DNA of 64,000 nt from Dichetophora obliterata (Eukaryota; Arthropoda; Insecta; Diptera; Sciomyzidae). Under the pieces are notes generated by a model. That model saw only the letters and a program-made list of their open reading frames with translations. It had not been told where the DNA came from and did not search any database. Location of the stretch: contig OY986439.1 in NCBI GenBank assembly GCA_963920525.1, forward strand, positions 50,719,482 through 50,783,481, in the 5' to 3' direction. The translations under genes were made by a program, and so were the position numbers. Of this stretch, positions 10,371-22,129 are shown piece after piece. How positions within the stretch are numbered: the first letter of the stretch is position 1; each line of letters starts with the position of its first letter.

Positions 10371-12740
10371 TAATGGTATCTTTTTAGTTTATTTAGGTAT
10401 TTCGAGTTATTAGGTATAAGCAATTTTTTTTTTGCCATATATTTAATTATTTTTATATTTTTATTACATGAAGAAAAAAAAAATCATCATTAATGTAATT
10501 CCTCACAGCCGGAATCATTTTCTTTTTTTTGAATCCCTGGTATTTTTTCTTAACCTTTTATAGCAAATAGTCCCAAGCGTATATTAAGATTCCGATTGGT
10601 CAAACGGTGTAAAAAGGGAGAGATTCAAAAGACACGAGAGGTATGCGGAAATCTAAAAAGGAAGCGCTAGGACACTTTGATTCTGGCTGTACTCATCAAC
10701 TCAAGCATACAGATCATTTCGTTTTATAAAACTAAAAGCTGCTGAATAGAAATTGAAAAGGAAAAAAATAATTAATATTCTATAGCAATAGTTAAAAGTT
10801 TAAACCAGTTTTCTTTAATCATGTGATAAATCTAAATTCTTTAAGTAAAGTCAAAAACCAAAAACTATATAAGTAAAACTCATACCGCGTGGCGAAGTTT
10901 GGTACTACGATTTGTACAAAAACAAAAAAATATTGCTTGGAAAAAGTTATACGTTGCAGGCGCGATTTTGCAGCAGTGGCTGGGACGTGCAACATTCTAT
11001 AAGGCCGCGTGTATGATGCATTTCAGTTATCAGTGAACACCTAGGCAGAAAGAGCAGAGGGAACAAACGCCACATGCCGTGAGGCAGAAACCAAGAAAAA
11101 CCTAATGTCAGTGTGGAGGATCTCTTGCCTAAGGGCAGTCGAAAACTTTAATCCTGCCAGCATGTTCTACGTAGAATACGGAGTTTCAATAAGAGTTATC
11201 AATAAGAGATTAAAAAAAAACATATATAATTATTTTTAGAAAACAAAACAATATAGAAACAAAGTGGTGAAGAATAGAAAAATTTGAGAAAAAAAAAACT
11301 TTATTAGAAACGATAAAACTAAAACGAAATCATTTTTTTTTTCAAAATGAAACATTTAAAACATGTAAGTTAAGTAAATTACGCGAGAGTAAACAAAAAC
11401 AAAATACCACATTAAAAATAAATCATAGCGGCATTAGAGAAAAGAAAAAAAATACCCTACAAGATACATAAATAATTCTTTCCCCACCCAGCTCATCATA
11501 AGCAGGTTCTCAGCGCGGATCACTGGAAGGCCTTTCGTCGTTTTACCGCTGAAAACTGTAAGTAATTGAAATGTTACCATTAAAAAAAAAAAAATCTAAT
11601 AATACTTGTTTTTTTTATTATTAACTTAATTTATAACTTAAAATATTAATACCCTTAAAAACAAGTTCTAAAGAATTAACAAAAAAACAAAAAAAAAATA
11701 CACTAACAATATCGCCTGCATACTTGCTTAGTTTTATTTTTCTCATGAGATTTTGGTTATATCATGCGAGAAAATTTATTTCGCTTTAATATTTTTTTTT
11801 CTCGCGCTCTCACACTTCTTTCGTGTGAGAACGGTGTTACGAAAATTTATGACCGATCACTAGTTTGACGTTTGCAGTAATTGTTTTGTTTTTATTACTA
11901 CGCTAGTTACAAGTTTTGTTTTGTTTTTTTTTTGCTCAAAAGCAAATAAGCAAAAAAATAATTGAGATATAAAACAACAACAGAAACAAAAAAATGATTT
12001 CGGTTTTAAAGTAACACTAAACGAACAACGTTGTTGTTGTTTCTCTTCTCCTTTAAATGTATTTTTTTTTCTCTTTCTAAGAATACATAACCAATTTTTT
12101 TTTAAATTTTTTAAATAAGATGAATTAAACATAACGAAAGTAGAAACTAAATATGTAAAAGTAACCTATAAATAACATAAAGTCTTGTCGTTTTATCATA
12201 ACTATCGTTGTAACTGCTTAACAAAAAAAAAAAAACTATTTTTTTAGTAGGTATTCTCTTTATTGTTATGATATTTGAATATAGAAAAAATGGATAATTT
12301 AAATAAATAATCATAGTGTTTATCATAAAAATGGAATAATTTTGCCTATTATTTTTGGTCGGATGTAGCTAGATTTAAGCAATAGGGGATTCTATAAATT
12401 ATGGCTAAAGAGAATCTTAAGGTTGGGAGGGAATTGTATATTAGCAAGAGCATAAATCATCTTTTGCTCATGGATACTCTACTTTATACGCAAATTCATA
12501 GTAAAAGTTCATTTATTAATTATTTTTTTTTATCATTAATATTTTTCTACATCCGTATCTGCACGTGATTTTATATTTGTTCGACATGGGTCGCAAAAAG
12601 GTATAAGAACCTACACCAATATTCTCCGATCTGCTAGCATAGACGTACCAGCACGTGCAACCGTACCTAATTGCATCCAAATAAGATGTGTAAAGTAACT
12701 TCAGGTGCTAGGGTGAAGCACTCTGTTTTAGTTTATTCAA
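10371..12740. other. Unassigned 2.4-kb block between two parts of a LINE
   Basis: No convincing coding frame was found. The block is A/T-run rich. About 10560-11200 and 11480-11560 are less AT-rich and look like leader or repeat DNA but match nothing I recognise. Because LINE-like coding sequence occurs on both sides in the same orientation, this is likely an insertion, perhaps the remains of an LTR element, but I could not find its ends. Confidence 0.35.
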
Positions 12741-15231
12741 ATCGGAATCTAACGAACTTCTTTAAATTTTTTTTTCTTACACCATCTCCTGACACCACGG
12801 AAAAATGTCCACATTACAATTTAAACCACAGCGATATTATCAACGACAATCACGTACGTAGCAGCTTCCGTTTTGATCACATCTCTGCATTAGAAATAAT
12901 CAAAAATATTAATGCTCTCAATAACAACAGCTCATGCGGTGAAGATGCATGAAGATGCAACAATATTAAAAAAAAAATTGTATACAACATTTTTGATATT
13001 TTAACGTATTTATTCAATCTAAGCGTTTATTCTGGTTTATTTGCTCTTGATCTAAAAAGAGACAATAGTCATTCCGCTTTTTAAAAAAGGAGTTCGTAAT
13101 GACAAATACGCGAAATACGCGCGAAGTCAGTGCAGCATTTTCCAGAATAGAATGGGTCTGGCAGTGAATGCAGATAAAACGAAATACTTGGTGTCAACAA
13201 ACAAACAGTCCCAGCGTCTTGGAACCCACGTTACAGTTGACAATACCTCCTTCGAGGTTGTGAAGAACTTCGTTTATCTGGGATCCAGCATTAACTCAAC
13301 CAACAACATCAGCATTGAGATCAAACGAAGAATAACTCTTGCCAACAGGTGTTACTTTGGGCTCAGTAGGCAATTGAGAAGCAGAGCCCTCTCCCGACGA
13401 ACGAAAACCACGCTCTATAAATCGGTCATCATGCCCGTCCTACTTCATGCATCATAAACCTGAACGCTAAGCAGTTCAGATGAAAAGACTTTAGGAGCAT
13501 TCGAGAGAAAGATTCTTCATAAGATCTACGGACCAATCTGCGTCAATGGCGAGTACCGAATACGGTGGAATAATGAACTGTATGAGCAGTACGCTGACAT
13601 CGACATAGTCAAGCGCATTAAAATCGAGCGGCTTCGCTGGCTTGGTCATGTTCAGCGCATGAAAGACGATGCTCCAGTGAAGAAAACATTCGATTCGGTA
13701 CCCAGCGGCGGTCAACGCAGAAGAGGACGACCGCATCTTCGTTGGAAAGACCAAGTAGAGGACAACCTGACGAAGCTTGGAATTTCCAACTGGCGCCAGC
13801 AAGCGAAAGACAGAAATAGCTGGCGCAAATTCTTAGATGATGCCAAGACCGACATACGGTTGTAGCGCCAACTAAGTTAGTAAGTGGTAATGACAAATAA
13901 AATTACCGTCCAATACCTCTTGTACCAACTATTGCAAAATTATTCGAAAAATCTATAAGAAATAGGATGCTAGAATTTTTGTCAAGAAATTCTTTTCTTA
14001 GTCCGAAGCAATTTGGCTTCAAGTCTATCTACTGAAACTGATATGTTAGACTTCTACACGTATATTCATTCATAAAGGTCTTGATGACAAATTTTTCTGT
14101 TCTTCGTTATTTGTGGACATCACTAAAGCCTATGACATGGTCAACCATAAGATTTTATTTAATAAGCTACATTCCGCTGTTTTTATGGGTTTTATATTTA
14201 AATTGTTTGAATCTTATCTTAAAGATAGATCACAAAGGGTAAAAATTGGTGATGCGTTAAGTAAATCTGTCGATCTGAAGCTTGGTATTCCACAAGGTTC
14301 AGTCCTTGGACCCAGTTTTTTTCTGATTTCTGTAAACTCTATTTTTGTTCAAAATCTGAAAGCAGAGTTACAGCATTTGCGGATGATATCGGCATTTCGT
14401 ACAAATCATTGACTTCTTTCAATTTAGTTTGCGACATTAATCATGTTCTTGGCATTATTAGGAAATGGTTTTTGATACACAAGCTTATAATTAGTAAAAC
14501 AACTAAACTTATGTTTTACAACCTGACTTCGCAAAACCCCTCGAATATAGGTGTATTTTATCACGATCCCTGTTGTAATAAATTTAAAATTTCAAATAAT
14601 GAGCCTTGCTTTGTGGATAATCTTTCTTGCAGCCCCAACTGTTTTGCAATTGATCCGTACAATAGTATAAATACTTAGGAATAGTAATCGATAGCAAATT
14701 AAATTGGCATGAGCACATGTTATCTCTTAAAGCATATCTCCGGTCTGTGGTTAGGAAATTCTATCTTCTTAGTAAGGTATGTTCTGCTAAGGTACTGAAA
14801 ATTTTCTATTATGGAATTTTCCATTCAAAGTTAGCTTATGGTTTAACTTGTTGGGGCGCAGAATACAGTCATAAACTAAGTCCTTTGTTAACTTTACAAT
14901 AATGTGTCATCAGGAAAATTGCGAATGTTAATAGATTTACATCTTCGTTTTTTTTTCAAGTCCTTCAACATTTTGCCTAAACGCTATTTATTTTATTTCA
15001 AAACTTTAAAAGTTATTTTTGATAAAAATCTTAGCGCTAGACTACCTCCTTTTATAGGGACGTCGTCAAAGACGAGTTAATAAACATTACGTTCCATATT
15101 TTCGCACAACTAGCTATTGCAACAGCTTTCCTATTGTATCATGTCGATTGTATAATAAGCTGCCTAATCACCTCAAATGCTTAAAATATAAACATACGTT
15201 TTTGAGTCAAGTAAAATTGTGGTTTTTTTAA
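12741..15231 (+). pseudogene. Degraded Jockey/CR1-group LINE reverse transcriptase
   Basis: Fragments in order: NHSDIINDNHVRSSFRF and ALEIIKNINALNNNSSCGED (12820-12950); a stretch ending in a YNYRPI-like motif (about 13905) and SPKQFGFKS; DITKAYDMVNHKILFNKL and LGIPQGSVLGPSFF (RT blocks, 14116-14330); a FADD-type site split by a frameshift near 14385; KYLGIVIDSKLNWHEHM (about 14675); YGLTCWGAEYSHKL; and an ORF end at about 15230 (LPNHLKCLKYKHTFLSQVK). Frameshifts and stops are many. A second LINE fragment interrupts it at 13109-13886, and the hAT at 15527 sits in its 3' flank. Confidence 0.8.
13109..13886 (+). mobile_element. 5'-truncated LINE inserted in another LINE (13-bp TSD)
   Basis: The insert is flanked by the 13-bp direct repeat GTAATGACAAATA (13096-13108 and 13887-13899). 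Removing it and one repeat copy joins the two halves of the host LINE at its RNDK.NYRPI region. The coding part (13152-13865, one stop at 13456 and a frameshift) reads MGLAVNADKTKYLV, NFVYLGSSINSTNNIS, then GPICVNGEYRIRWNNELYE, RWLGHVQRMKDDAPVKK and RRGRPHLRWKDQVEDNLTKL. It is the C-terminal end of the endonuclease-reverse-transcriptase LINEs common in insects (possibly the RTE group). It ends close to the TSD with a short GTTAGTAAGTG tail. Confidence 0.85.
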
Positions 15232-15687
15232 TCATGGTTTCTCTAAAATTAATTGCCTCCTCAATGCACTTATATAATGATACTACAAAATCTTCTTGTC
15301 TCTTGTCTTTTGTTCTCTTATTTATAGTTGCTACCACTCTTATCTCTGTTTTTTTTTCTTTACTTTTATATAACAAATCTCTCTTCTTTCCTTCTTATCT
15401 TGTAACTGTCTTGACCCCACCCTGTTTCCCTTTTCCAAAACTTAGTTATAAATGTGGCTATTTAACACAGTAATTAATTTTACTTCCAAATGAAACTACC
15501 TTTTCTCCATTCCTTGTCATTTGTAATAGGGGCTGCCAGTTCACGATTTTCACGCGGGTTGTCCCGATTTTCAGCCTAAAAATGTGCGTCCCGCGAAGGC
15601 CTTAAGCGGGACGCCAAATGTCCCGATTTTCCGAAATACAATTTTTTTTATTATTTTTATTACTTTTTTTACTTCTTATTACAATCC

Positions 15688-15815
15688 TCAAGCATGCACC
15701 TACGCGTTGGCTTTCCGTACAGCCAGCAGTAGAGCGACTTATAAAAGTATATCGTGCTTTAAAGACGTACTTTGACTCTATTGTAGATAATCGTCCATGC
15801 ATTTTAAAACGTTTT
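15688..15815 (+). pseudogene. hAT transposase fragment
   Basis: The plus-strand frame reads TRWLSVQPAVERLIKVYRAL followed by KTYFDSIVDNR. This is the TRWLS...ERL...ALKSYF block found before the dimerisation domain of hAT transposases related to ZMYM/ZNF862-type proteins. Only about 40 residues remain, and the frame is lost on both sides. Its place inside the hAT-type ends at 15527-21637 suggests it belongs to that element. Confidence 0.6.
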
Positions 15816-16079
15816 TTTTAATCAGAAACAACAGAATGTTATTTTGGCTTCTTCCATAATATACTTAAGCTTTAAACTGAGGTAGTATTTTTTTAGAAAA
15901 AAGTGATAATCTCTGCTTTTAGATTCCTAACTCTATGACAGAATTGCGTCGTACGCTTAACAGTAGTCCTACGTTGAGAAAAGAATTAATAATTTCACGT
16001 TGAGGTGTAGAATTCTTCATACATACACTTTTAGATGAAATAAAATAATTTTATTATATTTGGTTCTTTTCAAATGTAA

Positions 16080-18045
16080 ATGATAAAGTAGATGCCTTAA
16101 TTCAACATATTAGTCATCTCCTTGAAACTCATGTTCCGATGCGTACTATTGTAATAAAAAATGTGTCTTGTCCATGGTACACGTCCAGTGTGCAGAATGC
16201 AATAAGAAACCGCAATAAAATGCATAAGCGGTGGAAAAGATACCCGTCGTCGGCGAATTGGGAAGAGTACAGAGTGGCAAGGAATGCTTCAATTCTTATT
16301 TGCAGGCAATCGAAGTTAAAATTTTATTCTAATAAACTGAAGACATCGCTTCCTTCTAAAGAGCTATGGAAAAATCTAAGAAACATTGGAATTGGCAACA
16401 AGTCTACAGTTGGCTGCTGTATTAACCCTGATGCTATGAATGATTTTTTCATAAATAATAATGTCAGCCATGGTTATCTTGAAGAGTTAACAGATGTCCT
16501 TGTTGAACCTAACTTTCAGTTTGCTGGGGTAAGTGAAAATGAGGTTGTAAAACATATAATGAAAATTAAATCGAATGCGGTTGGTGAGGATGGAATTCTG
16601 ATTAAATTTATAAAACTCATTTTACCTTTCATAGTTAGCCCACTAACGCATATTATCAATCATTGTTTCACTTCCTCCTCTTTTCCTTATTCCTGGAAAG
16701 TTGCAAAGGTCATATCGGTAGCCAAAAAATCCCAAGCAAGTGAGCCCAGTGATTTCAGGCCTATTAGCATTTTGTCCTGCTTGTCAAAGGTGTGTGAAGC
16801 TATTATGGCTGATATGATCAAATGTCGAAATTTTTCTTACAAAGCAATTTTTTGTCCCCATTTCAATCTGGATTTCGTAGTGGCCACAGTTGTGCAAATG
16901 CCACTCTTAAGGTACTGGACGATATTCGATCACCTTATGATGAAGGCCTTCATACCCTACTCTGCTTAATTGATTTCTCAAAGGCATTTGACACTGTAAA
17001 TCATTCCTTACTTTGTCAAAAACTAAAAAATTATTATGGGCTTTGTGCTAATGCTGTTATTCTTGTAAGTAGCTACTTATCGAACAGAGTTCAGAGAGTA
17101 AATGTTGCAAATAAGTGCTCTCAATACAAGTATGTTTACAGTGGAGTGCCTCAAGGATCTGTGCTGGGGCCTCTTTTGTTTTCAATATTTATAAATGATA
17201 TCTTTTCCGTATGTAAACATTCCTCTATGCATGCCTATTCGGATGATGTTCAGCTTCATATTTCCCGCAGAACGGGTCTTTTAGAAGATTTAAGTTACAG
17301 GTTGAACGAAGATCTCGATAGTGTTCATAAATGGGCTATTAGAAATGGTCTTCAACTTAATGCGCTGAAAACATATGTGTTGCCTATTGCCAAATATAAA
17401 ATCTGCTTATATGACATTCCGGACTTGTATATAGGGAACAGGAAGCTAAAAATAGTAAGCAACGTGAAGTGTCTTGGTTTTCATATTAATTCGTCATTAA
17501 CTTGCACTATTGATCATATCAATACTGCAGTCCAAAACATTTATTATACCCTGCGAAATTTAAGAATGTCGGCGCAGTTTACACCTGTTGATACTAGGCG
17601 AAAATTGGTGTTACAAATGATAATCCCTATAATAACTTATTCTGAAATTATTTATAGTAATCTAGATTCACGTTCTGAGCACAAACTGCGAGATGCGTTT
17701 AATCATGCCACGCGATACGTCTATAATATTCATAGGTTTGATCACATATCTCACCTCAAGAATAGCCTACTTGGTTGTGATATAATAAGCTATCTTAATG
17801 CCCGCAATTGCATATCCCTTCATAAATTGATTCACTTTAAAGTGCCATTGTATCTTTTTGAAAAATTACAATTTTGTCAGTCAAGCAGGAGTTATATGAT
17901 GATAATACCTAACTTTAATTCCCTGAACTCGACCAGACTATTTTTCGTTAGGGCAATTAGATTATGGAATGCATTACCCAGTCACCTTAAATCTATTAGA
18001 AATGAAAGAAGCTTTAGGCAAGCCGTTTTAAATCATTTTGCTTGA
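16080..18045 (+). pseudogene. Jockey/CR1-group LINE ORF2, RT and C-terminus (5' truncated, one frameshift)
   Basis: The best-preserved LINE reading frame in the window. Order: linker (CPWYTSSVQNAIRNRNKMHK), GEDGILIKFIK and WKVAKVISVAKKSQASEPSD (RT block 1), FRPISILSCLSK, a one-base frameshift near 16820, then FLSPFQSGFRSGHSC, LIDFSKAFDTVNHSLL, SGVPQGSVLGPLLFSIFIND, HAYSDDVQLHIS (the catalytic Y-x-D-D, here YSDD), KCLGFHINSSL, and a C-terminal region ending IRLWNALPSHLKSIRNERSF. The endonuclease is missing, so the copy is 5' truncated at about 16040. A 3' UTR of some 320 bp ends in AATAATAAATAATAATAA-like repeats near 18330-18360. It is inserted in the hAT element at 15527-21637. Confidence 0.85.
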
Positions 18046-18778
18046 TTGTAGTTATCTTTATATAAAATAAAATAACCAGATTTCTATTTCTAGCTCAGTA
18101 TTAACGTTTTACGATCTATTTCTTACTATAATTCTTACTATATTTCTTGCTATTTCTTACTATCTTCTTATTATACTGATATTAAATAATAATTTTTCTA
18201 AATTTTTTTTTAACAATGCCGCAGGGCATTCTCTTATGGAGTGTCGGAAATGACGAACCCACGGATCCTGAGTCATTGCTCTTTTTTTTAACTTTATGAA
18301 AAATGTAATTGTAATGAATAAGTATGAATAATAAATAATAATAATTATAATAAATCCATTAATAAATCTATTGACTATGTTATAATGTCATAATCATTAA
18401 ATCTGAATATAATATTATTGTTAGTTTACTACCTTTGTATTTTAAAAGAACATATTCTTATAATACTAATATTGAATATCAAATAAAAAAAAGAAATAAA
18501 AAATAAAAAATTATATGTTTAAGTACAATAAACACAAAATAAAAAAATTGCATTTACATTTTGGTTGTGATATGTTTTACAAAAAGTTTTTTGGCAGAGA
18601 CAGCAGGGCAACTCATGATTTTATTTTGTCCTCTAGTTTTTTTCTTCAACTCAAAAGAAGGCTTGTGAAGAGTAATTTTTGTGCTATTTGTTTTTCAGTG
18701 TACATTTTTAGACACCTCACGCGTGATTCGAAACATGTGTTATGGCCAAAAACGCTCAATAAGGTTTGTCATTTCACC

Positions 18779-18990
18779 ATGAATACAAATGAACAGCGCT
18801 TGCAAATCATTGAATTTTAATATCAAAATTCGTGCTCTGTGAGAAATGTGTTTTTTATCAAAAAAATGTCTTCAGCAACGAAGAACCTTTTTGGCTCAAA
18901 GGGTACGTAAGCAAACAGCATTGCTGAATTTAGTCTGAAGAGCAGGCAATGAACCTTGAAAAACGCAATGTTTGGTGTGGTTTTATTTCC
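18779..18990 (+). pseudogene. mariner relic, N-terminus joined to catalytic block by deletion
   Basis: The ATG at 18779 starts MNTNEQRLQIIEF, a stop, then YQNSCSVRNV (DUF4817-type start). After about 20 bases of unmatched sequence it jumps to EEPFWLKGYVSKQHC and MNLEKRNVWCGF, the first catalytic block of the same transposase family. About 120 residues are missing between. No terminal repeats were identified. Confidence 0.65.
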
Positions 18991-19555
18991 TTGGGTAATA
19001 AAATATATTTTTTAAAACTACATATCGTTCTTTTTATTCAAAGAAGTTTACTCAAAGAAATCGATTTTCAGTAAACGTATTTTAAGTTTTTTTATTCTCA
19101 GCGTCTCAGCAAAAAAAGTGCTTCCAAAAGAAGCTAAAGAAGAAGGGAAAGTCCATCCTTGAATTCCATTCCTTTCACTTTCATACCCAGAAGGCATTCT
19201 TTAACATATGCATGTCATTGGGAGGAATGCTTTCATTAGTCTTCTCTAGAAGTGCTTCTAGGACTTTTTCAATGGAAGATTTCTTAGAGCCCTTCAATCA
19301 AAGGATTCTAGTAGGTGTTTTTCAGGAGAACTTTAAGAAGGCATGGAATTGAATGGTTTTTGTGGATTGGGTCTTGTGAGGGTTTAAAAAAAAAGACACG
19401 TAAAATATCCTTTTTCCCGATTTTCAAAGCATTTTCGTATGGGAAGAAGTAAATTGTTAGGTTTCATTGGGGGTTTAAAAAATCGCACGGAAAATATATA
19501 AAACATATATAATAATTATAAATAATTAGTTTTTTTCCTAAATGACCTTGTTATT

Positions 19556-21250
19556 TATTATGTTGATTTTGTATGATTTAAATACAAATCCTAGTGTTTG
19601 ATAGTTTAAATAATACTTGATTTTAAATACAAATTCTAGTTGTTTGATAGTCTAAAATCGTTAACTGAGCTTAAAGTCAAAGTTAGAAAAATTAATTGTT
19701 CTAACGAATCTTTCCAAAGAAACAACGCAACAACAACAAAGTTTTTTCAATATGAAAAGGAAAAAATCACTAGCTGATTTTATTGCAATTTCGGCCGTGC
19801 TAAAGGCTTCATCAGAAATATTTGTGATGCCTCGTGCAAGCGCGCACAATTAACAATTAATTGTTCTAACTTTGACCTTAAGCTCAATAAATGATTTTAA
19901 ACTATCAAACAACTAGAATTTGTATTTAAAATCAAGTATGATTTAAACCAGTGTCGGGCAGCTTTGCACACCTATACTTTCTCATCTTGAGAATGCATTA
20001 ATGAGAACTGTAAAGCTCACACTGAAAACAAAGTAGTGCTAAAGCGCTTTTTGCAGAAATCTTTCTCGGCGTTATGGAATATTTTTTTGCTCGGATTTAT
20101 ATTGCGAAATTAAATTAATAAGTAGTAGACGGATTGTCAAAAGGAAACAGACCGACAGACCGATAATGTAAAATACAGATAAGCAGACGGAAACGTAAAG
20201 AGGCCTACTAATAAAAAACAAATATGTTTTTTGTGTGCTTATGCTGCTTATTGTGTTTTTCCAAGGCTAAAATATATGACAGATATGTAGACATGCCGCT
20301 TTTAAATAATTAATTAATTTCTCCATAGCATGCCCCACAACTACCTTATATTGATTGGCCATGCAAATTATCGTAATGCCTTGTTATGCATAGTTTTTTT
20401 AATTTTACCTCTTTGTTGTCGCGCCATGCCATTATTTTCTAAAAATAAAAAATTTTTATTTTTCCATCCAAAAATTTTGCATGCATACAATTTTATACAG
20501 TGTAATCTTTCGTTATATCTGTGTCAATGCGCAATAACAGCTTAAGTCATATTTCAAAGTTTCCACAAATCTTGCTTCAAAGTTTTCAATCGCCATATAA
20601 GTTATATGAAAGGTTCTTTTGTTTTTGCCTTATATCTTTGGCTGAGGTAATGCTAGAAATTCAAGATTTTGTGTATTCATAATGATATATACGAGAAACA
20701 CAACTATATCAATAACTCAGTTCTGTCTTAAATCGACTTAAGCTATTTTTGCTTATCGACACAGATATAATACAATATACCCAGTAGTCCAAGTCTGAAA
20801 GAAATCTTGAATGAATCATGCACGATTTTTCTTCCTCTTTGACGAAACATGCTGATTTGTTTATACATTTCATTAAAGAAAATCTCATACAAAATTTCCA
20901 AATTCGTGCACTGTTTTAAAGCTTTCTGTTTTCGATGAACGAAAACAAGACAGATTTGTTAAAGAATTATCCGCATATGTAACTCACGCAGTAAATTTCT
21001 TTAAGAAATCATCATGACATATTCGTGCACGATGCCTTGGACTGCAGGGTATTCAAGGAACACGCAAGCGCAGATCTTATCTGCTTAACATTCGCTTGAA
21101 CACTGAAGCTTTGATCGTTCTGTAGGTGAGATAAATACATATTTTACTGCACAAACAAAATCTCAAGTGTGCAAAGCTGCCCGACACTGATTTAAACTAT
21201 CAAACATTTAGAATTTGTATTTAAATCATATAAAATCAACATAATTTTAT
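19556..21250. mobile_element. Foldback element split by a hAT insertion
   Basis: Arms at about 19612-19700 and 19850-19940 are inverted copies (ACTTGATTTTAAATACAAAT, TTGTTTGATAGT, GTCAAAGTTAGAA) around a loop of about 150 bp. An outer pair, 19556-19610 and 21198-21250, repeats the same TGATTTAAATACAAATTCTA phrase, so the arms are partly duplicated. The right arm is interrupted by the hAT at 19949-21189. No coding frame. Confidence 0.65.
19949..21189. mobile_element. Non-autonomous hAT element, 1.24 kb
   Basis: Perfect terminal inverted repeats of 23 bp begin CAGTGTCGGGCAGCTTTGCA, with the CAGNG start typical of hAT. They are flanked by a perfect 8-bp TSD, ATTTAAAC (19941-19948 and 21190-21197). 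The interior has only short frames (the longest, 20330-20545, looks random). Its insertion into the foldback arm makes it the youngest event in this nest. Confidence 0.9.
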
Positions 21251-22129
21251 ATAATTTTTGTACTTTAATTGAATTTAAATGCCATTTGAATGTCTTATAG
21301 GAGCAGTTTACAAAAATGCCTCTTGAAAGAACTTCTTTATAAGGCTAAGAAGAAGCACAGTTTGATCTATAGAATGTCTTCTGGACGCAGTGTCCTAAGA
21401 ATGCATGTCACATTTGCATCAAAAATTTTGCTGGAGTACTGAACTATTGAGCGACACATGTTCCTCTATCGCAAAAAGTAAATAAGATATCGTTATCGTT
21501 TCCACAATTAAAATTAATCTATGACAAGTTTTTCTATGTACTTACTTACTCAGTTATTGAATTTTTTGAGTTGTGACGTTATTGAAAAAAAACGAATTTT
21601 CCACGATTTTTTTTAAAAAAAAAACCTGCCAGCCCTATTTGTAATAATTATTGAACATCATTTAGTTTATAAGTTTTTATTTTTAATAAACAGTTTTAAT
21701 AAATTTTGATAATGTTTAAAAAATTGTTTGATTGTCCAATTAAATTAATGTATATCATAATCATAAGCTATTATGTACTTATTGGAGAATTGTGCATAAA
21801 AATATAAAATACAAAATACTGGTCTGAACACGTGCATTGTCTTGAAAAATAATTTTTTTTCTACTGTAAAGCCAACGTGGAGACAAACATATCACTGCTA
21901 TTGCCAGACGGAAGCTAAACGCAACGCAGAAGAGCAACGAGCCAATCACCATCTAAAAACTCATTTCCCGGCACACCATTAACTGACTATGAGACGGCAG
22001 ACAGGCAAATTTCTCCCAATCCAGAAGAATAGGGATTTGCCACGAGAATTTGCACTAAGACTCGTTTAGGTTATGCACTAAGAAGCACTTATGCACTTAT
22101 ACAAAAAGGTGCAGAAACAATACTGCCCC

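Larger units (their letters stand above)
15527..21637. mobile_element. hAT element enlarged to 6.1 kb by nested insertions
   Basis: The left end TAGGGGCTGCCAG and the right end in reverse TAGGGCTGGCAGG are short inverted repeats of hAT type. TTTGTAA(T) flanks both sides (15520-15527 and 21638-21645; 7-8 bp). A hAT transposase scrap lies just inside the left end. The interior is mostly younger insertions: a LINE at about 16040-18400, a mariner relic at 18779 and a foldback plus hAT at 19560-21250. Confidence 0.6.

Noticed and set aside
10560..11560. LTR/leader of a BEL or gypsy element
   Set aside because: No paired LTR, primer-binding site, polypurine tract or pol frame could be found nearby.
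12671..12952. A host gene of 93 codons
   Set aside because: Its second half reads as the region just before LINE reverse-transcriptase block 1 and continues into the LINE.
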